From contig OY757904.1 in the NCBI GenBank assembly GCA_963585895.1, positions 30,864,114 through 30,928,113 on the forward strand: DNA of 64,000 bases, given 5' to 3'. Within the stretch, counting starts at the first letter, position 1. Each line of letters begins with the position of its first letter. Source of the DNA: Sepioteuthis lessoniana (lineage: Eukaryota; Mollusca; Cephalopoda; Myopsida; Loliginidae). Shown here piece by piece: positions 32,700 to 45,093 of the stretch. The position numbers and the translations under genes were made by a program. The notes beneath the pieces were generated by a model. The model was not told the origin of the DNA. It ran no database searches and saw only the letters and a program-made list of their open reading frames with translations.

Positions 32700-34027
32700 T
32701 CACACAAAAACACACAAATATGAGATTGATTTTCAATTAATTTTTTCCTCGGGAGATTAAGTTTTATTTTTAACACATCACAAAAAATCTTTTGACAGCT
32801 GAAATAAAATTATACGAAAATCACTTTTTTGCTCAAATTGCGGAGGAAAAAATTGAAAGACAATCGTCCATTCGCATTTGCCACATTTAAATCGTTTTCT
32901 TTGAGTACATCATTTTTAAGATGTCCGCCATAATGGCTCGCTTTAATCAATGCCATCATTGTTCTAACCATTGAAGCACACATACACACACACACACACA
33001 CATAAACGCCCGCGCACGCGCGCGTTCACTCTCTCTCACGCTCTTACACAAAAGCGCGCAAGCGCATACCGCTAATTTTGAAACTACACACTCGCACATG
33101 TCCAATCACATAAAAGAATGACAGAGGAAAAATTACGGCATCTTCCGCGTCGTCTCACGGACATATGCCAAAAATAATCCTCAGGAGATATATATATATA
33201 TATATATATATATGAGTATTTATACTGGCATCCTTACAGTTGAACCAAAGAAAGAATATATACATAGAGTTATATAAACCATGGGGAATCAGGAACCGTC
33301 TTTAAGATTCAGGTAATAATGTGCATTAATTTGTAGACTCTTACAGTGATGTGCTTTTTAACAAGCTAATGTCGCAGACTAAGCCCCACATTATTGGGTT
33401 TGTCAGATTATGATTAGAAAACAATTAAAGGCACTAAACATCAGAGTTATTTGGATTGATCAATAAATAGAGACATAAAGACAAAAAAGACAGACAGAAA
33501 GACACACACACACACACATATATATAGGATTATCTATGGCTTAATGTACTAGACATCATAGTGAGATCAAACTCCACTTATTGCTTTTACATTTGGATAG
33601 ATACCCTTAAAAAACGTAAGTAACACACACACACACACACTCACACACACACACACACACACACATATATTTTTTTTTTCAAAAATAAACAGAAAATCGG
33701 TCACATTAAGACAAAAAATGTATTTCCATGATATAAGTCAATGATCTAAACAAATTAACAGGACTTCTTCAGATCAATCAAGAAAATGGATTAAAATAAC
33801 TCTTTCACATTTACAAACAGACTTAAAAAAAGAAAGAAAAATGTAAATGTATCCCTTCCAATTCAATTAGTAATAAGTATTAACTTATTTGGACATGTAA
33901 AGAAACATTCGGGTTTCATCATGCTAAAAATTGAACAGAGGAAAACATAACTTGCTCTGTGGATTTTATTTATATTGAGCTCTTGACCAACTTTACTTAA
34001 ATCTAATAAAGTATTTTTGAATATCTT
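32206..34027. other. No gene seen; several (CA)n and (TA)n tracts
   Basis: Microsatellites: (CA)n 32649-32697 and 32984-33002, (TA)n 33187-33212, (CA)n 33503-33519 and 33624-33664. CGCG-rich alternating purine-pyrimidine at 33005-33065. No domain-bearing frame. Confidence 0.55.
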
Positions 34028-34131
34028 AATTGTCCTATTTGAAATTGTTCCCAACTCCGGATTTACTGGATTAAATTTAATATTCTATTATTGTATATTT
34101 TAAGTGTCCTGCTTGGAATTGTTCCCGACTC

Positions 34132-34136
<5 letters not shown>
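34028..34136 (+). repeat. ~75-bp direct repeat, two units
   Basis: GTCCTATTTGAAATTGTTCC plus CAACTCCGGAT (about 34030-34061) and GTCCTGCTTGGAATTGTTCC plus CGACTCCGGAT (about 34105-34136). Confidence 0.85.
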
Positions 34137-34224
<88 letters not shown>

Positions 34225-34371
34225 GTGTGAGTGCATGTGTGTGTGTGTGTAAAATTTTTATAATTCACTAGCATATACACAAATCAGTATATATATATAT
34301 ATATAAATGGGCATATATATGTACATATATTTGTACGTATATATCTATATCTTTCTTTCACAGTTTATATG

Positions 34372-34417
<46 letters not shown>

Positions 34418-34508
34418 CAGGCGCTCGTGTGTGTGCGTATTAAATGTATATAATTCACTAACACAAACATGTCCATATATATAGGAATACATATGTACAA
34501 ACATATGT

Positions 34509-34558
<50 letters not shown>

Positions 34559-34575
34559 CTTTTACTGTGTTTATA
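34135..34575 (+). repeat. TA/TG microsatellites within a ~200-bp tandem duplication
   Basis: (TA)n at 34135-34211. Then TATAATTCACTA, ACATATATTTGTAC and a CTTTCTTTCACAGTTTATAT segment (34249-34370) reappears in order at 34441-34575 as TATAATTCACTA, ACATATGTACA and CTTTTACTGTGTTTATAT, with (TG)n and (CA)n tracts between. Confidence 0.75.
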
Positions 34576-35465
<890 letters not shown>

Positions 35466-35662
35466 GTGGTGATCTCAGGGCGTAATGGTTAAAATACAAG
35501 AGTCTGATTTAAACAAAAAAAAAAACACTGGAAATTTATGAACCTCCTTATCAACGAAGCAATGAGGTAAATGGTTCCATTTTAATACTTCTGTCAAGAA
35601 GGCTTTGGCACTGAATAAACCATGAATATTTATGTGCCATTAGACAATAAAGCAAAATAAAA
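35466..35662 (+). mobile_element. Old S1-like SINE
   Basis: GTGATCTCAGGGCGTAATGGTTAA starts the head; the B-box region is replaced by an A-run. ACCTCCTTATC, GGCTTTGGCACTGAATAAAC and TATGTGCCATTAGACAATAA follow the S1 order. Confidence 0.65.
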
Positions 35663-36526
35663 CCTAACATACATGCCTCCATCCACTTATTTCACCCAAA
35701 GAAATTTATATTTTCTACCTTTCATTGTAAATATTGCAACATGAATCTTTTTCCACAATAAAAATAACAACATAAAAATAACTAAACCAATAATCAATGC
35801 TTCAATCAATTTATTTTGTACGCCATCTTTTATAAGAATCAATATTCTAAATCTTTCATTTCTCCTCAATAATGTTTTCGTTTTAATACTGCCGAGAATA
35901 TATTTAATAATAACCAACGTCTTACACTAATTAAAGTCGATTTGATTTAAATTTTCCAACGTCAGTTTTAAAGTGCATAATAGTCATAAAAATGAAGCTA
36001 AACATGTTCGGAGATTAAAAGCTTTTAGAATTAAAAAAATAAAAATCAAATCTTGGTTGTTTGGTGCGTACGTATCACTCAAAGTCTTAAAATAAAATAC
36101 TGTCTTAAAGTTTATTTTAATAGAATATTAAAAACGCATTTAAATTGTTTATTTATATTCAGTAGGTTGTTTGTGTTGGAAAGACGCTATTTTGGTTGCA
36201 GATGAACGTTTTTATGTTAATATGGCCGTGGGGAAACGAGTTTCACAAAGAACGCTAATTCGAATTTCGTAAACAAGGGGAAAAAATGCATATAAATATC
36301 TATACATATCATTCGGAGCATAATACTTGCACATCTTGTGTCCATCGAACATGTGTGTTACAAATAGATACATGTAATTGAGATTGTATAAATATGTCAT
36401 TAAATTGTATTTGTATATAGGCACATGTTGTACTCGAAGGTTAAGAACCAGATTAGGTATCTATCTATCTATCAATCTATCTAACTATCTGGAACATATA
36501 TTATATATTAATATATCAATATATAC
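35663..36526. other. No gene seen
   Basis: AT-rich, with a short (CTAT)n run at about 36460-36492. Frames of 70-76 codons lack domains. Confidence 0.45.
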
Positions 36527-36737
36527 GAACTCATAAGTGATGCACCCCTGATGACCCATTTACATGGACGAGCAAAGGCAGGACGTCCAGCTCGAACGTA
36601 TATACAGCAGTTTGTGCCGATACGGGATGTAGTCTTGAGGACCTGCTGGAAGCAATGGACAATAGGGTGGAGTGGTAAGAGAGGGTCAAAAGTATCCATG
36701 CTGATAGTTCAATATAATGATGATGATGATGATGATA
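36527..36737 (+). mobile_element. RTE-like LINE 3' tail (LINE1 copy D)
   Basis: About 210 bp starting at the codons for ELISDAP, continuing with GRAKAGRPARTYIQQF and a shifted reading of the terminal segment, ending in (GAT)n at 36716-36735. 5'-truncated and frameshifted (GTGCCGATACGGG for the EDTG codons). Confidence 0.9.
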
Positions 36738-36920
36738 ATATATATATATATATAATATATGTAGTGGACATAAATGCATGAATACGAGTCAAGTTACAAA
36801 GTGATCATAGCTCTGGCATTAACTTTAAAGAACACATTTATTTTTCCACAAACCGACCTAAATATCTCACAAATCGAACACTATATTATCAAATTTCTGA
36901 TGAAAGTTCAACAAATTAAT

Positions 36921-37008
36921 TTGCACCTGTTCATAGATTCCCGATCACATCTCGTGTATATATATATATATATGTACAAGACGTGATCGGGAAGTCTATA
37001 TAAAGGTG

Positions 37009-37012
<4 letters not shown>
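36921..37012. repeat. Inverted repeat / hairpin with (TA)n loop
   Basis: TTGCACCTGTTCATAGATTC plus CCGATCACATCTCGTGTA (36921-36958) is complementary, with few mismatches, to 36975-37012 (TACAAGACGTGATCGGGAAG onward to GGTGCAA). Arms ~38 bp, loop ~16 bp of TA. Could be a short foldback element or a hairpin RNA gene; nothing else decides. Confidence 0.85.
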
Positions 37013-37043
<31 letters not shown>

Positions 37044-37047
<4 letters not shown>

Positions 37048-37464
37048 AGTACTCAGTGAATTAAGATAATTTTTTAAAGGATTTGACAACAGGACGCACT
37101 GTTCGCTGTTAAATCCTTTTTCAAATAAATCAACACTGATGTGTTCTTTCGTATCCCAGAAGCTTGTCAGCATGACCTGCTTTACTGATATATGTGCGAA
37201 CCTTTCCTCTTTTCCCAAAGAGTAAGTGTTTTTCCCACGCCATGGGTTGTCTTTTCGACTCCGGCTTGTAGTGGGAAACCCATGTTTACTTCATTTGTAA
37301 ACATCTTCCTAATTAATATGTCGTTCTACGTACACATTACAAATTATTTTGTAAATTTCACATGGTTTGTAATTTTCCGCAAAAAAGTTGATGACACGTC
37401 TTTGTTGAAGACCAGAGAACTGTTTCATTGGCGTAATTTTGAATAGATTCAAAGTAAATTCGCA
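37044..37464. other. No gene seen
   Basis: Spacer after a (TA)n tract (37013-37043). Frames up to 95 codons on either strand include microsatellite sequence and show no domain. Confidence 0.4.
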
Positions 37465-37545
37465 CTGTCGGTTGAGGCTGTAGAATACGCCGACTGCACC
37501 TCTGCAGGGAGGTAAGACCCACCCCCACCCAATGAGGCCGCCTTT
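37465..37545 (+). repeat. R-X head fragment
   Basis: GTTGAGGCTGTAGAATACGC and CTCTGCAGGGAGGTAAGACC match R-X heads. It is cut by LINE3; AT-rich R-X-like subrepeats resume at 39396. Confidence 0.6.
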
Positions 37546-39395
37546 TGGCCATGGATGGTGACCCGTAAGGCGCAAGGACAGATCCCAGGTGGTTGAGCAC
37601 TCATTGATCCGGTGACTGAGGGATCAATGGTTTGCATCACACCAATTTGGCCCTTACTTGGTCTGACCGGCGGTCGGATTGGGCCCGATCTGATTAATTG
37701 GCTGGTTATTTCAAGCCGTAGGACCTATATATTTTATCCCGACCGTACTTTTAAATCTGCATTTGCAGCAAGTTTCCACCCCTTATCTGATAGTTTCTAG
37801 AAGGAGGTGGCTGAAGGTCAATTGTGTTGAGAATAGGAATTCGACCAGTGCTGAGAAATTGAAATTGTCAACGGCTCAGAAGTCTAAATTCATCTCGAGT
37901 ATACTGGTCAGGTACCCCCCACCTCAATCAAGGCGAATGAGTTACCCCCTTGGTTCATTCCCAACACAAGTTGGATTCCGTGGAGGGTAATGTAGCACAG
38001 GGCCAGTGAAAAATATACGGCATATATGGCGTCTTCAAACAAAAAATCTGAACGAAACCTCTCAGAATCAGACTAGGAGAATGAGGCAGCAGACTTACCC
38101 AGATTCATAATTATTGAATCTTTGGAAGAGGTCTGCCTAGCCAAATTCTTGCCATTCTTTATAGAAAAAATAATATCTACAAGAGCTAGTCAGAGAACTG
38201 TCAAGAAAACGAGGAATGGAAACTTTTATGTTGAGGTAGACAGCTGGAGACAGGCAGAAAACATTTTAAAAATAAAAACGTTTCATATGACCAAATGCGG
38301 AGCGTACCCGCATGAGAAACTCAACACTTCCAAGGGAGTTATTAGGAGTAGCGAGTTGGCATTGGCTATAGAAAACGAGATAGCATCGGCCCTGAGAAAA
38401 CAAGGAGTTACAAATCCATCAGAAAAGGTGAACAACGAATCCAGACCAACACTTACATCCTAACATTTAATAAGCCGCGAAATTCCATTGAGGTAAAGGT
38501 CGGCTATTGTTTTGAGTGAGTTGAGCAGTACGTCCCAGCTCCCCTGGGGTGCTTCAAATGTCAAAAATTTGGACACCACAGGGACGCCTGTAGAGGACGA
38601 CAGACATGTGCTAAATGCGGGTAAAGGACCTGGACCATGCAGAGGAAGACTGCTTGATAGAAATTCGATGTACAAACTGTCACCAAGATCACCCGGCTTA
38701 CGCAAGAACTTAAAAAAGAAATAATTGAAGTTAAACACAAGAAGAATGTTTTCTTTCTGGAAGCTTGGAGAATTGTTGAGAGCTATATGGGAGAAAGCAG
38801 CTCCGTTGCAAGGAGCGCGGATAGAACCAATGACGACTACAAATATAGAACACTCGCGGAGAAATTGATCAAGTTAGAAGCCAATGATGGCCAAAGTTTC
38901 AAGAGCACCTGAAAAAACTTCACTCGGTTGAATTTTATCAAGCACCAGCTCAGTAACAAGTTGCGAATGGGGAGAGGTCCAATGTTGTAGTCCAAACAAA
39001 AACACGCGTAGGATCTATCACTCCAACACGAACTCCTAAAAATGCAAAATCTCCATCAAAACTACCGTCCACCAAAAAGCATTAAAGATAGACTAAAAAC
39101 CTTGTCTCTGATAAGACCTGAACAAGTGAAACAAAATCACGACTCCCCATTAGTCAATGTGTGAAAATACAAATGAACATCAAAGTGAATAAGGAAAGAC
39201 CAGGAAGTATATTCAAAATATCCACAACAACAAAGTGGCCTATAAGAAGCAAATAATCCAATGCTCAACAACCAACAAAACATCTAAAAATTACTTATAG
39301 TATAGAGAGTATGTATAGCGACACAGACCGTGTAGTTGCCAGCCTTAATCTCGAAGAAATAATGAAAAAAACTATAATACTTGAAGCCACTTAAC
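37546..39395 (+). mobile_element. LINE3 fragment: 5' UTR and ORF1 only
   Basis: A GC-richer leader (37546-38025) precedes an ORF1-type gag gene (38026 to ~38920) and a Lys/Ser/Pro-rich tail region to ~39395. No RT or endonuclease follows; R-X-like sequence resumes instead. The zinc-knuckle gag identifies a LINE with an ORF1 (I/Jockey-like superfamily by motif). Retaining the 5' part while lacking the 3' part is the reverse of ordinary LINE truncation. Confidence 0.8.
38026..38920 (+). pseudogene. LINE3 ORF1 (gag-like, zinc-knuckle) remnant
   Basis: Starts at an ATG at 38026 (MASSNKKSERNLSESD), then a TAG at 38074. A long frame 38122-38463 follows, with SLEEVCLAKFLPFFIEK and FHMTKCGAYPHEKLNTSKGV; this looks like the RNA-binding region before the knuckles. 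After a frameshift near 38415 come GYCFE, a TGA, and CFKCQKFGHHRDAC (perfect CX2CX4HX4C). A second, frameshifted knuckle starts CAKCG and a third starts CTNCHQDHPAYA. ORF1 proteins of this kind bind the element's RNA. At least two stops and two frameshifts make it inactive. Confidence 0.85.
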
Positions 39396-39987
39396 TGTCG
39401 GCAAACTTATAAGCTCAATCACTTTTTTAAATTGTTAATTTCTTACATACCATATGTATCTATTTAAATGTGTGCAAACAAATGACTGTTAAATTTCTGT
39501 CGTTACATAAAAACTCTTGTAATAATTTTACTGTGTGAAACTAAATGAGGAAAACAATATAGAATGATTCATATTGCTTGCATATTTATACCAAACTGAA
39601 TTGTTTGAATTAAAACATTTTGACGAAATCGAATAGCTTGAAATATAAAGATTTTTGTCAATCAAACCGAAATCACATTTAAAATGCTGTTTTTATGGTA
39701 AACTGAATTGCTTGAAATGGAACAGTTTTTTTACAGTAATACTGTACTTACACTTATCTGATTTGTTATATATATAGAACTGCTTTGACAAAAATAAATA
39801 AAAATTGATTTGGCGTTAAATAACCTACAAAGTTTGATAGGCCAACCAGTTAAAGTTAATATTTTTGGGGAAAATAATAAAACTTTTGCTAAAACAAATT
39901 TGAGGTGATGCAGAGTTTATATCTACAGAAATAAATGAGCAAAACTATGTTTCATTCTCAAGAAAATTCCCTTTATCAAGCAAATGA

Positions 39988-39990
<3 letters not shown>
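39396..39990 (+). repeat. R-X-type AT-rich subrepeats and S1 tail
   Basis: CACTTAACTGTCGGCAAAC, TGTGTGCAAACAAATGACTG, GAATTGCTTGAAATGGAACA and similar phrases repeat to ~39780. GATTTGGCGTTAAATAACCT plus TTGATAGGCCAAC (39808-39845) is a diverged S1 3' end. Confidence 0.6.
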
Positions 39991-40055
<65 letters not shown>

Positions 40056-40176
40056 AGAGGTTAATTGTTTTCACTAGCTCAAATGGTGAGAAAATTGTGC
40101 ACCAACTTTTGCTCTATTATTGAATTGTGCTCAATATCAATGATAGAGCTTATATATATATATATATATATATATA
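39991..40176. repeat. Two (TA)n tracts
   Basis: TA runs at 39993-40052 and 40150-40176, the second directly abutting the mariner end. Confidence 0.93.
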
Positions 40177-41033
40177 CTAGGATCATAAAATAAGTTTCCA
40201 GAATTTTTTCGTATGGGCACTTTTATTGAGAGTAAACACATGAAACTCTAGTCTCATTCGAAGTAATCTCCTCTGGCTGCAATGCACTTGTACCGTTCCA
40301 ACAACTTCTGGAAGGCCCCATGGACGTCCCCTTGTGTGTGCATGTCAAAGACCTTCGTCACAGTCTCTTTCATCTCCTCAATTGTCGCATAACGACAGCC
40401 TCTAAGCTTAAGGAATAACAAAATGTCACAGGGAGCAAGTTCTTGACTATAGGGAGTCTGAGGAACTGTCTTGATGCCCATCTTGGTCAAATAGTCTGTG
40501 ACAAGGATGGAGTTGTGGACTGGTGCATTTTCCTGGTGGAAATACCACTGTCCTGATTTGACGGAATCTCTTCCTAAACTCCCTCAAAACCTCAATATAG
40601 TAATCCTAGCCCTAAACCTAACCTTTTGGCTAATCAACTCTGGTGTATTGACTACCTTACTCCTCCCAAACCTTTCATCATCTCTCACAGACTCCCTGCC
40701 TTCCTTTAATTTCTAATGCCACTCAAAAAATTGTTGCTCAATTCATGCAAAAAGATCCAAAAGCAGTCTGAAGCATTCCATACGGTTCTATGTATTGCAT
40801 ATCGTTCTTCTAAAGTGTCCTCACGTCCAGATTGCATTTTTGAAATTCACCAGCTGTGACAAACAGGCTTTAATAGGGTGCATTCCAATTCCTGGTGTAG
40901 CTGTTCATTTGAACCTGAAATCATAAAAATTGGTCAGTCATCTCATAAGATGTATATCAATAACATGCTGAATTTTCAAGAGTCTAAGATAATTCTAAAT
41001 GCCTGTACAAAAAAGTCTGGAAACTTATTGAAT

Positions 41034-41037
<4 letters not shown>
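40177..41037 (-). mobile_element. Internally deleted mariner-like element, copy 2
   Basis: Same architecture as 3138-4044. Left end CATAAAATAAGTTTCCAGAA; right end TCTGGAAACTTATTGAATTC, its inverted counterpart. Both sides are (TA)n, consistent with TA targeting. The internal junction region (about 40600-40625, CCTAGCCCTAAACCTAACC) corresponds to the TAACCC-rich junction of copy 1. Confidence 0.9.
40254..40900 (-). pseudogene. mariner transposase remnant, copy 2
   Basis: The C-terminal part (40254-40490) reads TKMGIKTVPQTPYSQELAPC followed by D, then LRGCRYATIEEMKETVTK and GDYFE. The third catalytic Asp (APCD) is kept. Upstream in the same gene the second catalytic motif again reads HQENAP (Glu for Asp). 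The central third is deleted at the same place as in copy 1. N-terminal fragments lie at about 40700-40900 in broken frames. Confidence 0.87.

Positions 41038-41096
<59 letters not shown>
41038..41096. repeat. (TA)n microsatellite
   Basis: About 58 bp of TA between the mariner end and the LINE1 tail. Confidence 0.96.
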
Positions 41097-41098
<2 letters not shown>

Positions 41099-41325
41099 TC
41101 ATCATCATGTCGTGCCGCAAGCACGGATATCCCTGACTCTCTCTCGCCACTTCTCCCTATCGTTCATAGCCTCTGGCAGGTCTACAGGGTTACATCCCGT
41201 AGCCTCACATAGCTGATGAATGTATGTTCGAACTGGTCGTCCTACTTTTGCCCGGCCAAATGTGTGGGTCCATAGAAGTACATCACTTATGAGCTCGTCC
41301 CTGCTTCTTTAGCTGTGTCCTGTTT
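41097..41325 (-). mobile_element. RTE-like LINE 3' end (LINE1 copy E)
   Basis: (ATC)4 at 41097-41108 then minus-strand LINE1 C-terminus: codons for the ISDVLLW-equivalent (about 41270) down to REWRERVR-type sequence. 5'-truncated at ~41325 after the equivalent of AGHS. Frameshifted. Confidence 0.88.
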
Positions 41326-42552
41326 GCCTGTCGAGGGGCAGTGAAAAAGCAAGCGATAGACAAATAGGAATATGCTTAATTGTTCGCTTCCCTCCTTATT
41401 TAGAGGTGACTTAGCCTGATAATGTTTTTTGATGTAATCAGCATAGAGATGATGTAACAATTGTAGCGTACCTACGACAGAAAGAAACAGAATTCATTAG
41501 TGTTTTAGGGGATTGAATATCTAGTACGTTTTATTTAAGTTATCAAATTCTTCAAGTTTTCTTTTTTGTTTTCTTCAACTTATTTCTCAGAAAACGATAA
41601 AATATCGATGCAAGAGTTATTTGTTTTGTTTGTTTTTTTTTGGACAGAGGTTAGTGTCATGTGCACTGTGTATTTGTTTATACACGCAAGAGAAGAAGAA
41701 CTGGCAACAAACTTTTATGGTAACTAAATAACACAAAAAAGAGATTCATCTAATATCGTCGCAGAAATCTTTAGTCACCAAACAGAAATACAGTTACTGA
41801 ACCCTGCGGAATTTCGTAGTTACCCATAAATAAAAAAACAAGGAAATAATAGCAACATTGATAACTACTTTTTATATGAGAAGAAACTGTCGATATTAGA
41901 ACGCAAAATTCTAGAGCTGTGTACCCTGGTCAGATCATTCCTAGCTTTAGCTCTTCCAGATGAGCAGTCTATCTCTGATGCACAAGGAAATAATGTCGAA
42001 ACTTCAGAGGAGTGCTGAGCAAGCTGGTCGAGACTCTGTAATACTTTAATATTCGTAAAAACCATGATGGCTTAAAGAAGAAGTTGTCACTTAACAGGAG
42101 CCGTTGAAGAGAAATTGGCTTCAAGGACAGTCACATGGCCAGTAGTTATTCAATTGACATCTGATTTGTTTTGATTTAGATATTATTTGGTATATATGGT
42201 GCATCTTACAGATCTTATTAAAATCCCTGCAGTCGTACCAACCAAACGAAACTCAATTATTGATAACTGGATTGATATACTGAGACAGCGGCTCCAGCAC
42301 ATCGTAATGTCTGTACGATAGGAAGAGTTACACATTGTCATTAATGGTTGCTTTCGACATAACGATAGTAATTTCATAAGTTTATCGAACAAACACAAGT
42401 GAGTTTAAGCTCAAATTGGTACTCACCATTGTGACCGAGCGATATTATTAAGCTGAGCAAAGAATACAATACTCAGATACTTCATCATAAACAGATTGCA
42501 TACAATTTCGGCTCAGAGACCGGAGCCCACATCTTGTGTGTGTGTATGTGTG
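41326..42552. other. No gene seen
   Basis: Mixed-composition DNA; frames at 41865-42065 and 42183-42398 (66 and 71 codons) show no domains. TGTGTGTGTATGTGTG near 42537 leads into the LINE2 stack. Confidence 0.45.
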
Positions 42553-42635
42553 TTATTATTATTATTACACTTTATGAGTTCTTTACAACACTAGCTGATG
42601 ATTATTATTAATATTATCATTATTATTATTAATAT
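42553..42635 (-). mobile_element. Minimal LINE2 3' fragment in (TTA)n
   Basis: (TTA)n at 42553-42566, then ~36 bp (ACACTTTATGAGTTCTTTAC to AGCTGATG) matching the very last bases of LINE2, then ATTATTATTAATATT to 42635, where copy c begins. It is the shortest member of the LINE2 stacks. Confidence 0.65.
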
Positions 42636-44830
42636 TTTACTCGTTTGAGAGTTTTCTACACCAGTGTCAGCTGATGGATTTCACGTGGATTCTAAGTGAC
42701 AGCAAATCCCCTCAAGTCTCCAGGACTTTTTTAGTATCCTGGCCGATCTAAAAAATGCTGTTGTTTGGATGGTCTCCACACGTCTTCTAATTTTCATATC
42801 CTCACATCCATATATCAATTCTGTATCACCGTTACTTTCATGTTCGATAGTTCTTTCAGTTCTCTAGCAAGGTCTTATTATTTATCTATTACTCTTTCTC
42901 TTTCCTTCAGTTTTACCCTGTGATCCACTGAAACGGCAAAGTCCACTATTTAGCAGGTTCTCTTTTTTTTGTATACTAGATCTGGTTGTCTGCGTTCAGT
43001 TTTATTTGATATGGCAGTTATATTCCTTCCATTATTTATTTTTTCCCTGTTTTTCATTATTTGCATGGCACGTTTTAGGATACCAAATTCCATCCCTGTT
43101 TCATCATTATGTATCTTTACCGCTTTGATTAGGATTTTCAATTCTTTTTTCATTTTGAGAAACTTTTGATGTGGTCCATGTACATTAGGAGGTTGATTTT
43201 TTCTTCCGATTTATGATGTTTGTATCCTCCAATGCGTTTCCTAATTATGTGATTGAGTAGTATTATCGTTATTACAAATAATAATGGTGAATACGCGTCT
43301 CCCTTGAATATACCTCACAGGATTTTAACCTGAGCTAAGCTTTTTCCTCCTCCTGCCAGTTAGACTCTTCTGTTTTTCCTAGAATTCTTGATAGCCTTTG
43401 AAATGTTGCAAGATATTTTGTATATTTTGAGACAGTCTAGCCTCCAGCTTTCCGGAGAACGGTTCGTGGCTTTTTAGCGAATAGTACATTTCTTAACTTA
43501 TTTGTGTTGTTAGAATTTTCTCCATCATCGGTAGACAAGAAATTGAACTGTAGATGTTGGGGCCCGTTCCTTTTTTTTAGTTCTTTTGAATCAAGGTAGT
43601 GTTTCCTTTGGTTGTCCATTCGGGCAATAATGTCTCTTGTAAGCATCTATTCATTTCTATAGTCAATCTGTTATGAATGAAGTGAATTTTTTAAAACCAG
43701 TATTCATGATAGCATGGCTTTTAGTTTTCCAATTTGGTATTTTTGGAGAGTAGCTTTTAGTGAATCAAGGAGAATCTTACACTTAAGTTCTTCTTCAAGT
43801 CTTCGAACTGTTTTTTTTTTAATCTTTCTTATCCATATAGTTTTTCTATTAGTTCTCTTGGCTCCCATATTTTGCCCCGAAATGTTTTGTTTCCTTGTCA
43901 TCTGGTTTTGGGTATGTCTCCTTACATTCTCCCTCTATTATTTGCAAGAATTTTTTTTTTGTTGTTGTTTCGTAATGTTCTGTTCAGTCTGTATTATTTT
44001 ATCTTGTCTCGGTATCCTTTTAGTTTACCTTCTTTCACAATTACCTTTTTATTTATTTCCTTGCGTTTTATTGTTTGTTTTACACGCGTTACTTATTTTC
44101 CTTTGAGTTCCGGTCGGTGTTCTTTTGGGGAAAACCGGTTTTTCCCACACTAATTTCACTCCAACATAGATTAGTTCGTTTAACTAAATGATGTAGTTCA
44201 TTGAGATATGTGTTAATGATCCAGTAATTTTTCCAGTTTCTACCTTGACTTTTTTTCCAGTCTTGGTTTTTTGGCGGTGTTAATCTAATCTTGTCAAAAA
44301 TTTATTCTCCTTAAAATTTCTGTATTCATTTTTTCGTCATGTGTTTGTTTTTTTGTTTTTTTTCGGTGTCGTTTCTGGCTTTGGTGTTTTGATCGTTATT
44401 ATTTTGTGGTTCATTTCGGTTAGAGTGTTCGGTTCCTTTGGTCAGTATTTAGTGACTCGATTATTGTATTATTATTGCCTTGATTACCTATTTGTTTATT
44501 GATGTATTTCTCATATTTCCAGGTCAGAAAACCAACTGTTCATTGTTATTGTCCCAACTTAATCAGTGAGTCTTTGGCTCGTTGTCTAAAATCTAACACA
44601 TTCTTCCAAGAAATATATCATTCTTTTCCTATTACCTCTTTGTGTAAGGTTGCTCCAAAATAACTGGGAAATGCAAGTTTTTTGTCTCCTCCAATCCATT
44701 TTCTATGTTGGTGTCTCTGGTTTGTGAAGTTACTAAAGCTGTCGTTCGTCTACCTGAACACCATCATTCACATAGTGGCGAACCAATATTCTTAGGGGAG
44801 CACCTGCAAATCTTGACACTCAGACCTATT
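42636..44830 (-). mobile_element. R4/Rex6-like LINE with internal deletion (LINE2 copy c)
   Basis: The 3' end matches other LINE2 copies (CAGCTGATGGATTTCACGTG, GACAGCAAATCCCCTCAAG). At about 42985-43020 the sequence passes directly from the endonuclease codons to the region just downstream of the RT catalytic loop, so ~1 kb is missing. The 5' part extends to ~44830, in parallel with copy b's upper end. Confidence 0.85.
42900..44700 (-). pseudogene. LINE2 polyprotein remnant with fused ends
   Basis: The minus-strand frame 42950-43153 reads AVKIHNDETGMEFGILKRAM (segment after the RT active site) and continues as QPDLVYKKKRTC (restriction-like endonuclease RPD motif), a fusion created by deletion. 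Further 5', MYMDH replaces YMDD near 43170. RT fragments are at 43437-43646, and the basic N-terminal region at 43704-44106 is visible only with frameshifts. Inactive. Confidence 0.8.
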
Positions 44831-45093
44831 ATCTTTGTCCCTCTTTGTATTATTTTTCAATTGGTCAATTTTAACATGAGTAGTATATTGTTGCAACTCA
44901 AGACAAGTAACCTAAAAAGGCTTGAATAATTTTGTTCTTAAAGAATTCTGTGTAAGCTCTAGCTTCTCTGGTGTCCAGTTACCAATATTAACTCAAATTA
45001 GACACAATATTAACGTTTGCATCCGTCATTATTATATCTGAAATTTGAGTATGGTTGAATACATATTCAACTACTTCTCTTACGATTACTAAT

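Noticed and set aside
38460..38738. Minus-strand 92-codon gene
   Set aside because: It is the antisense shadow of the LINE3 zinc-knuckle ORF1.
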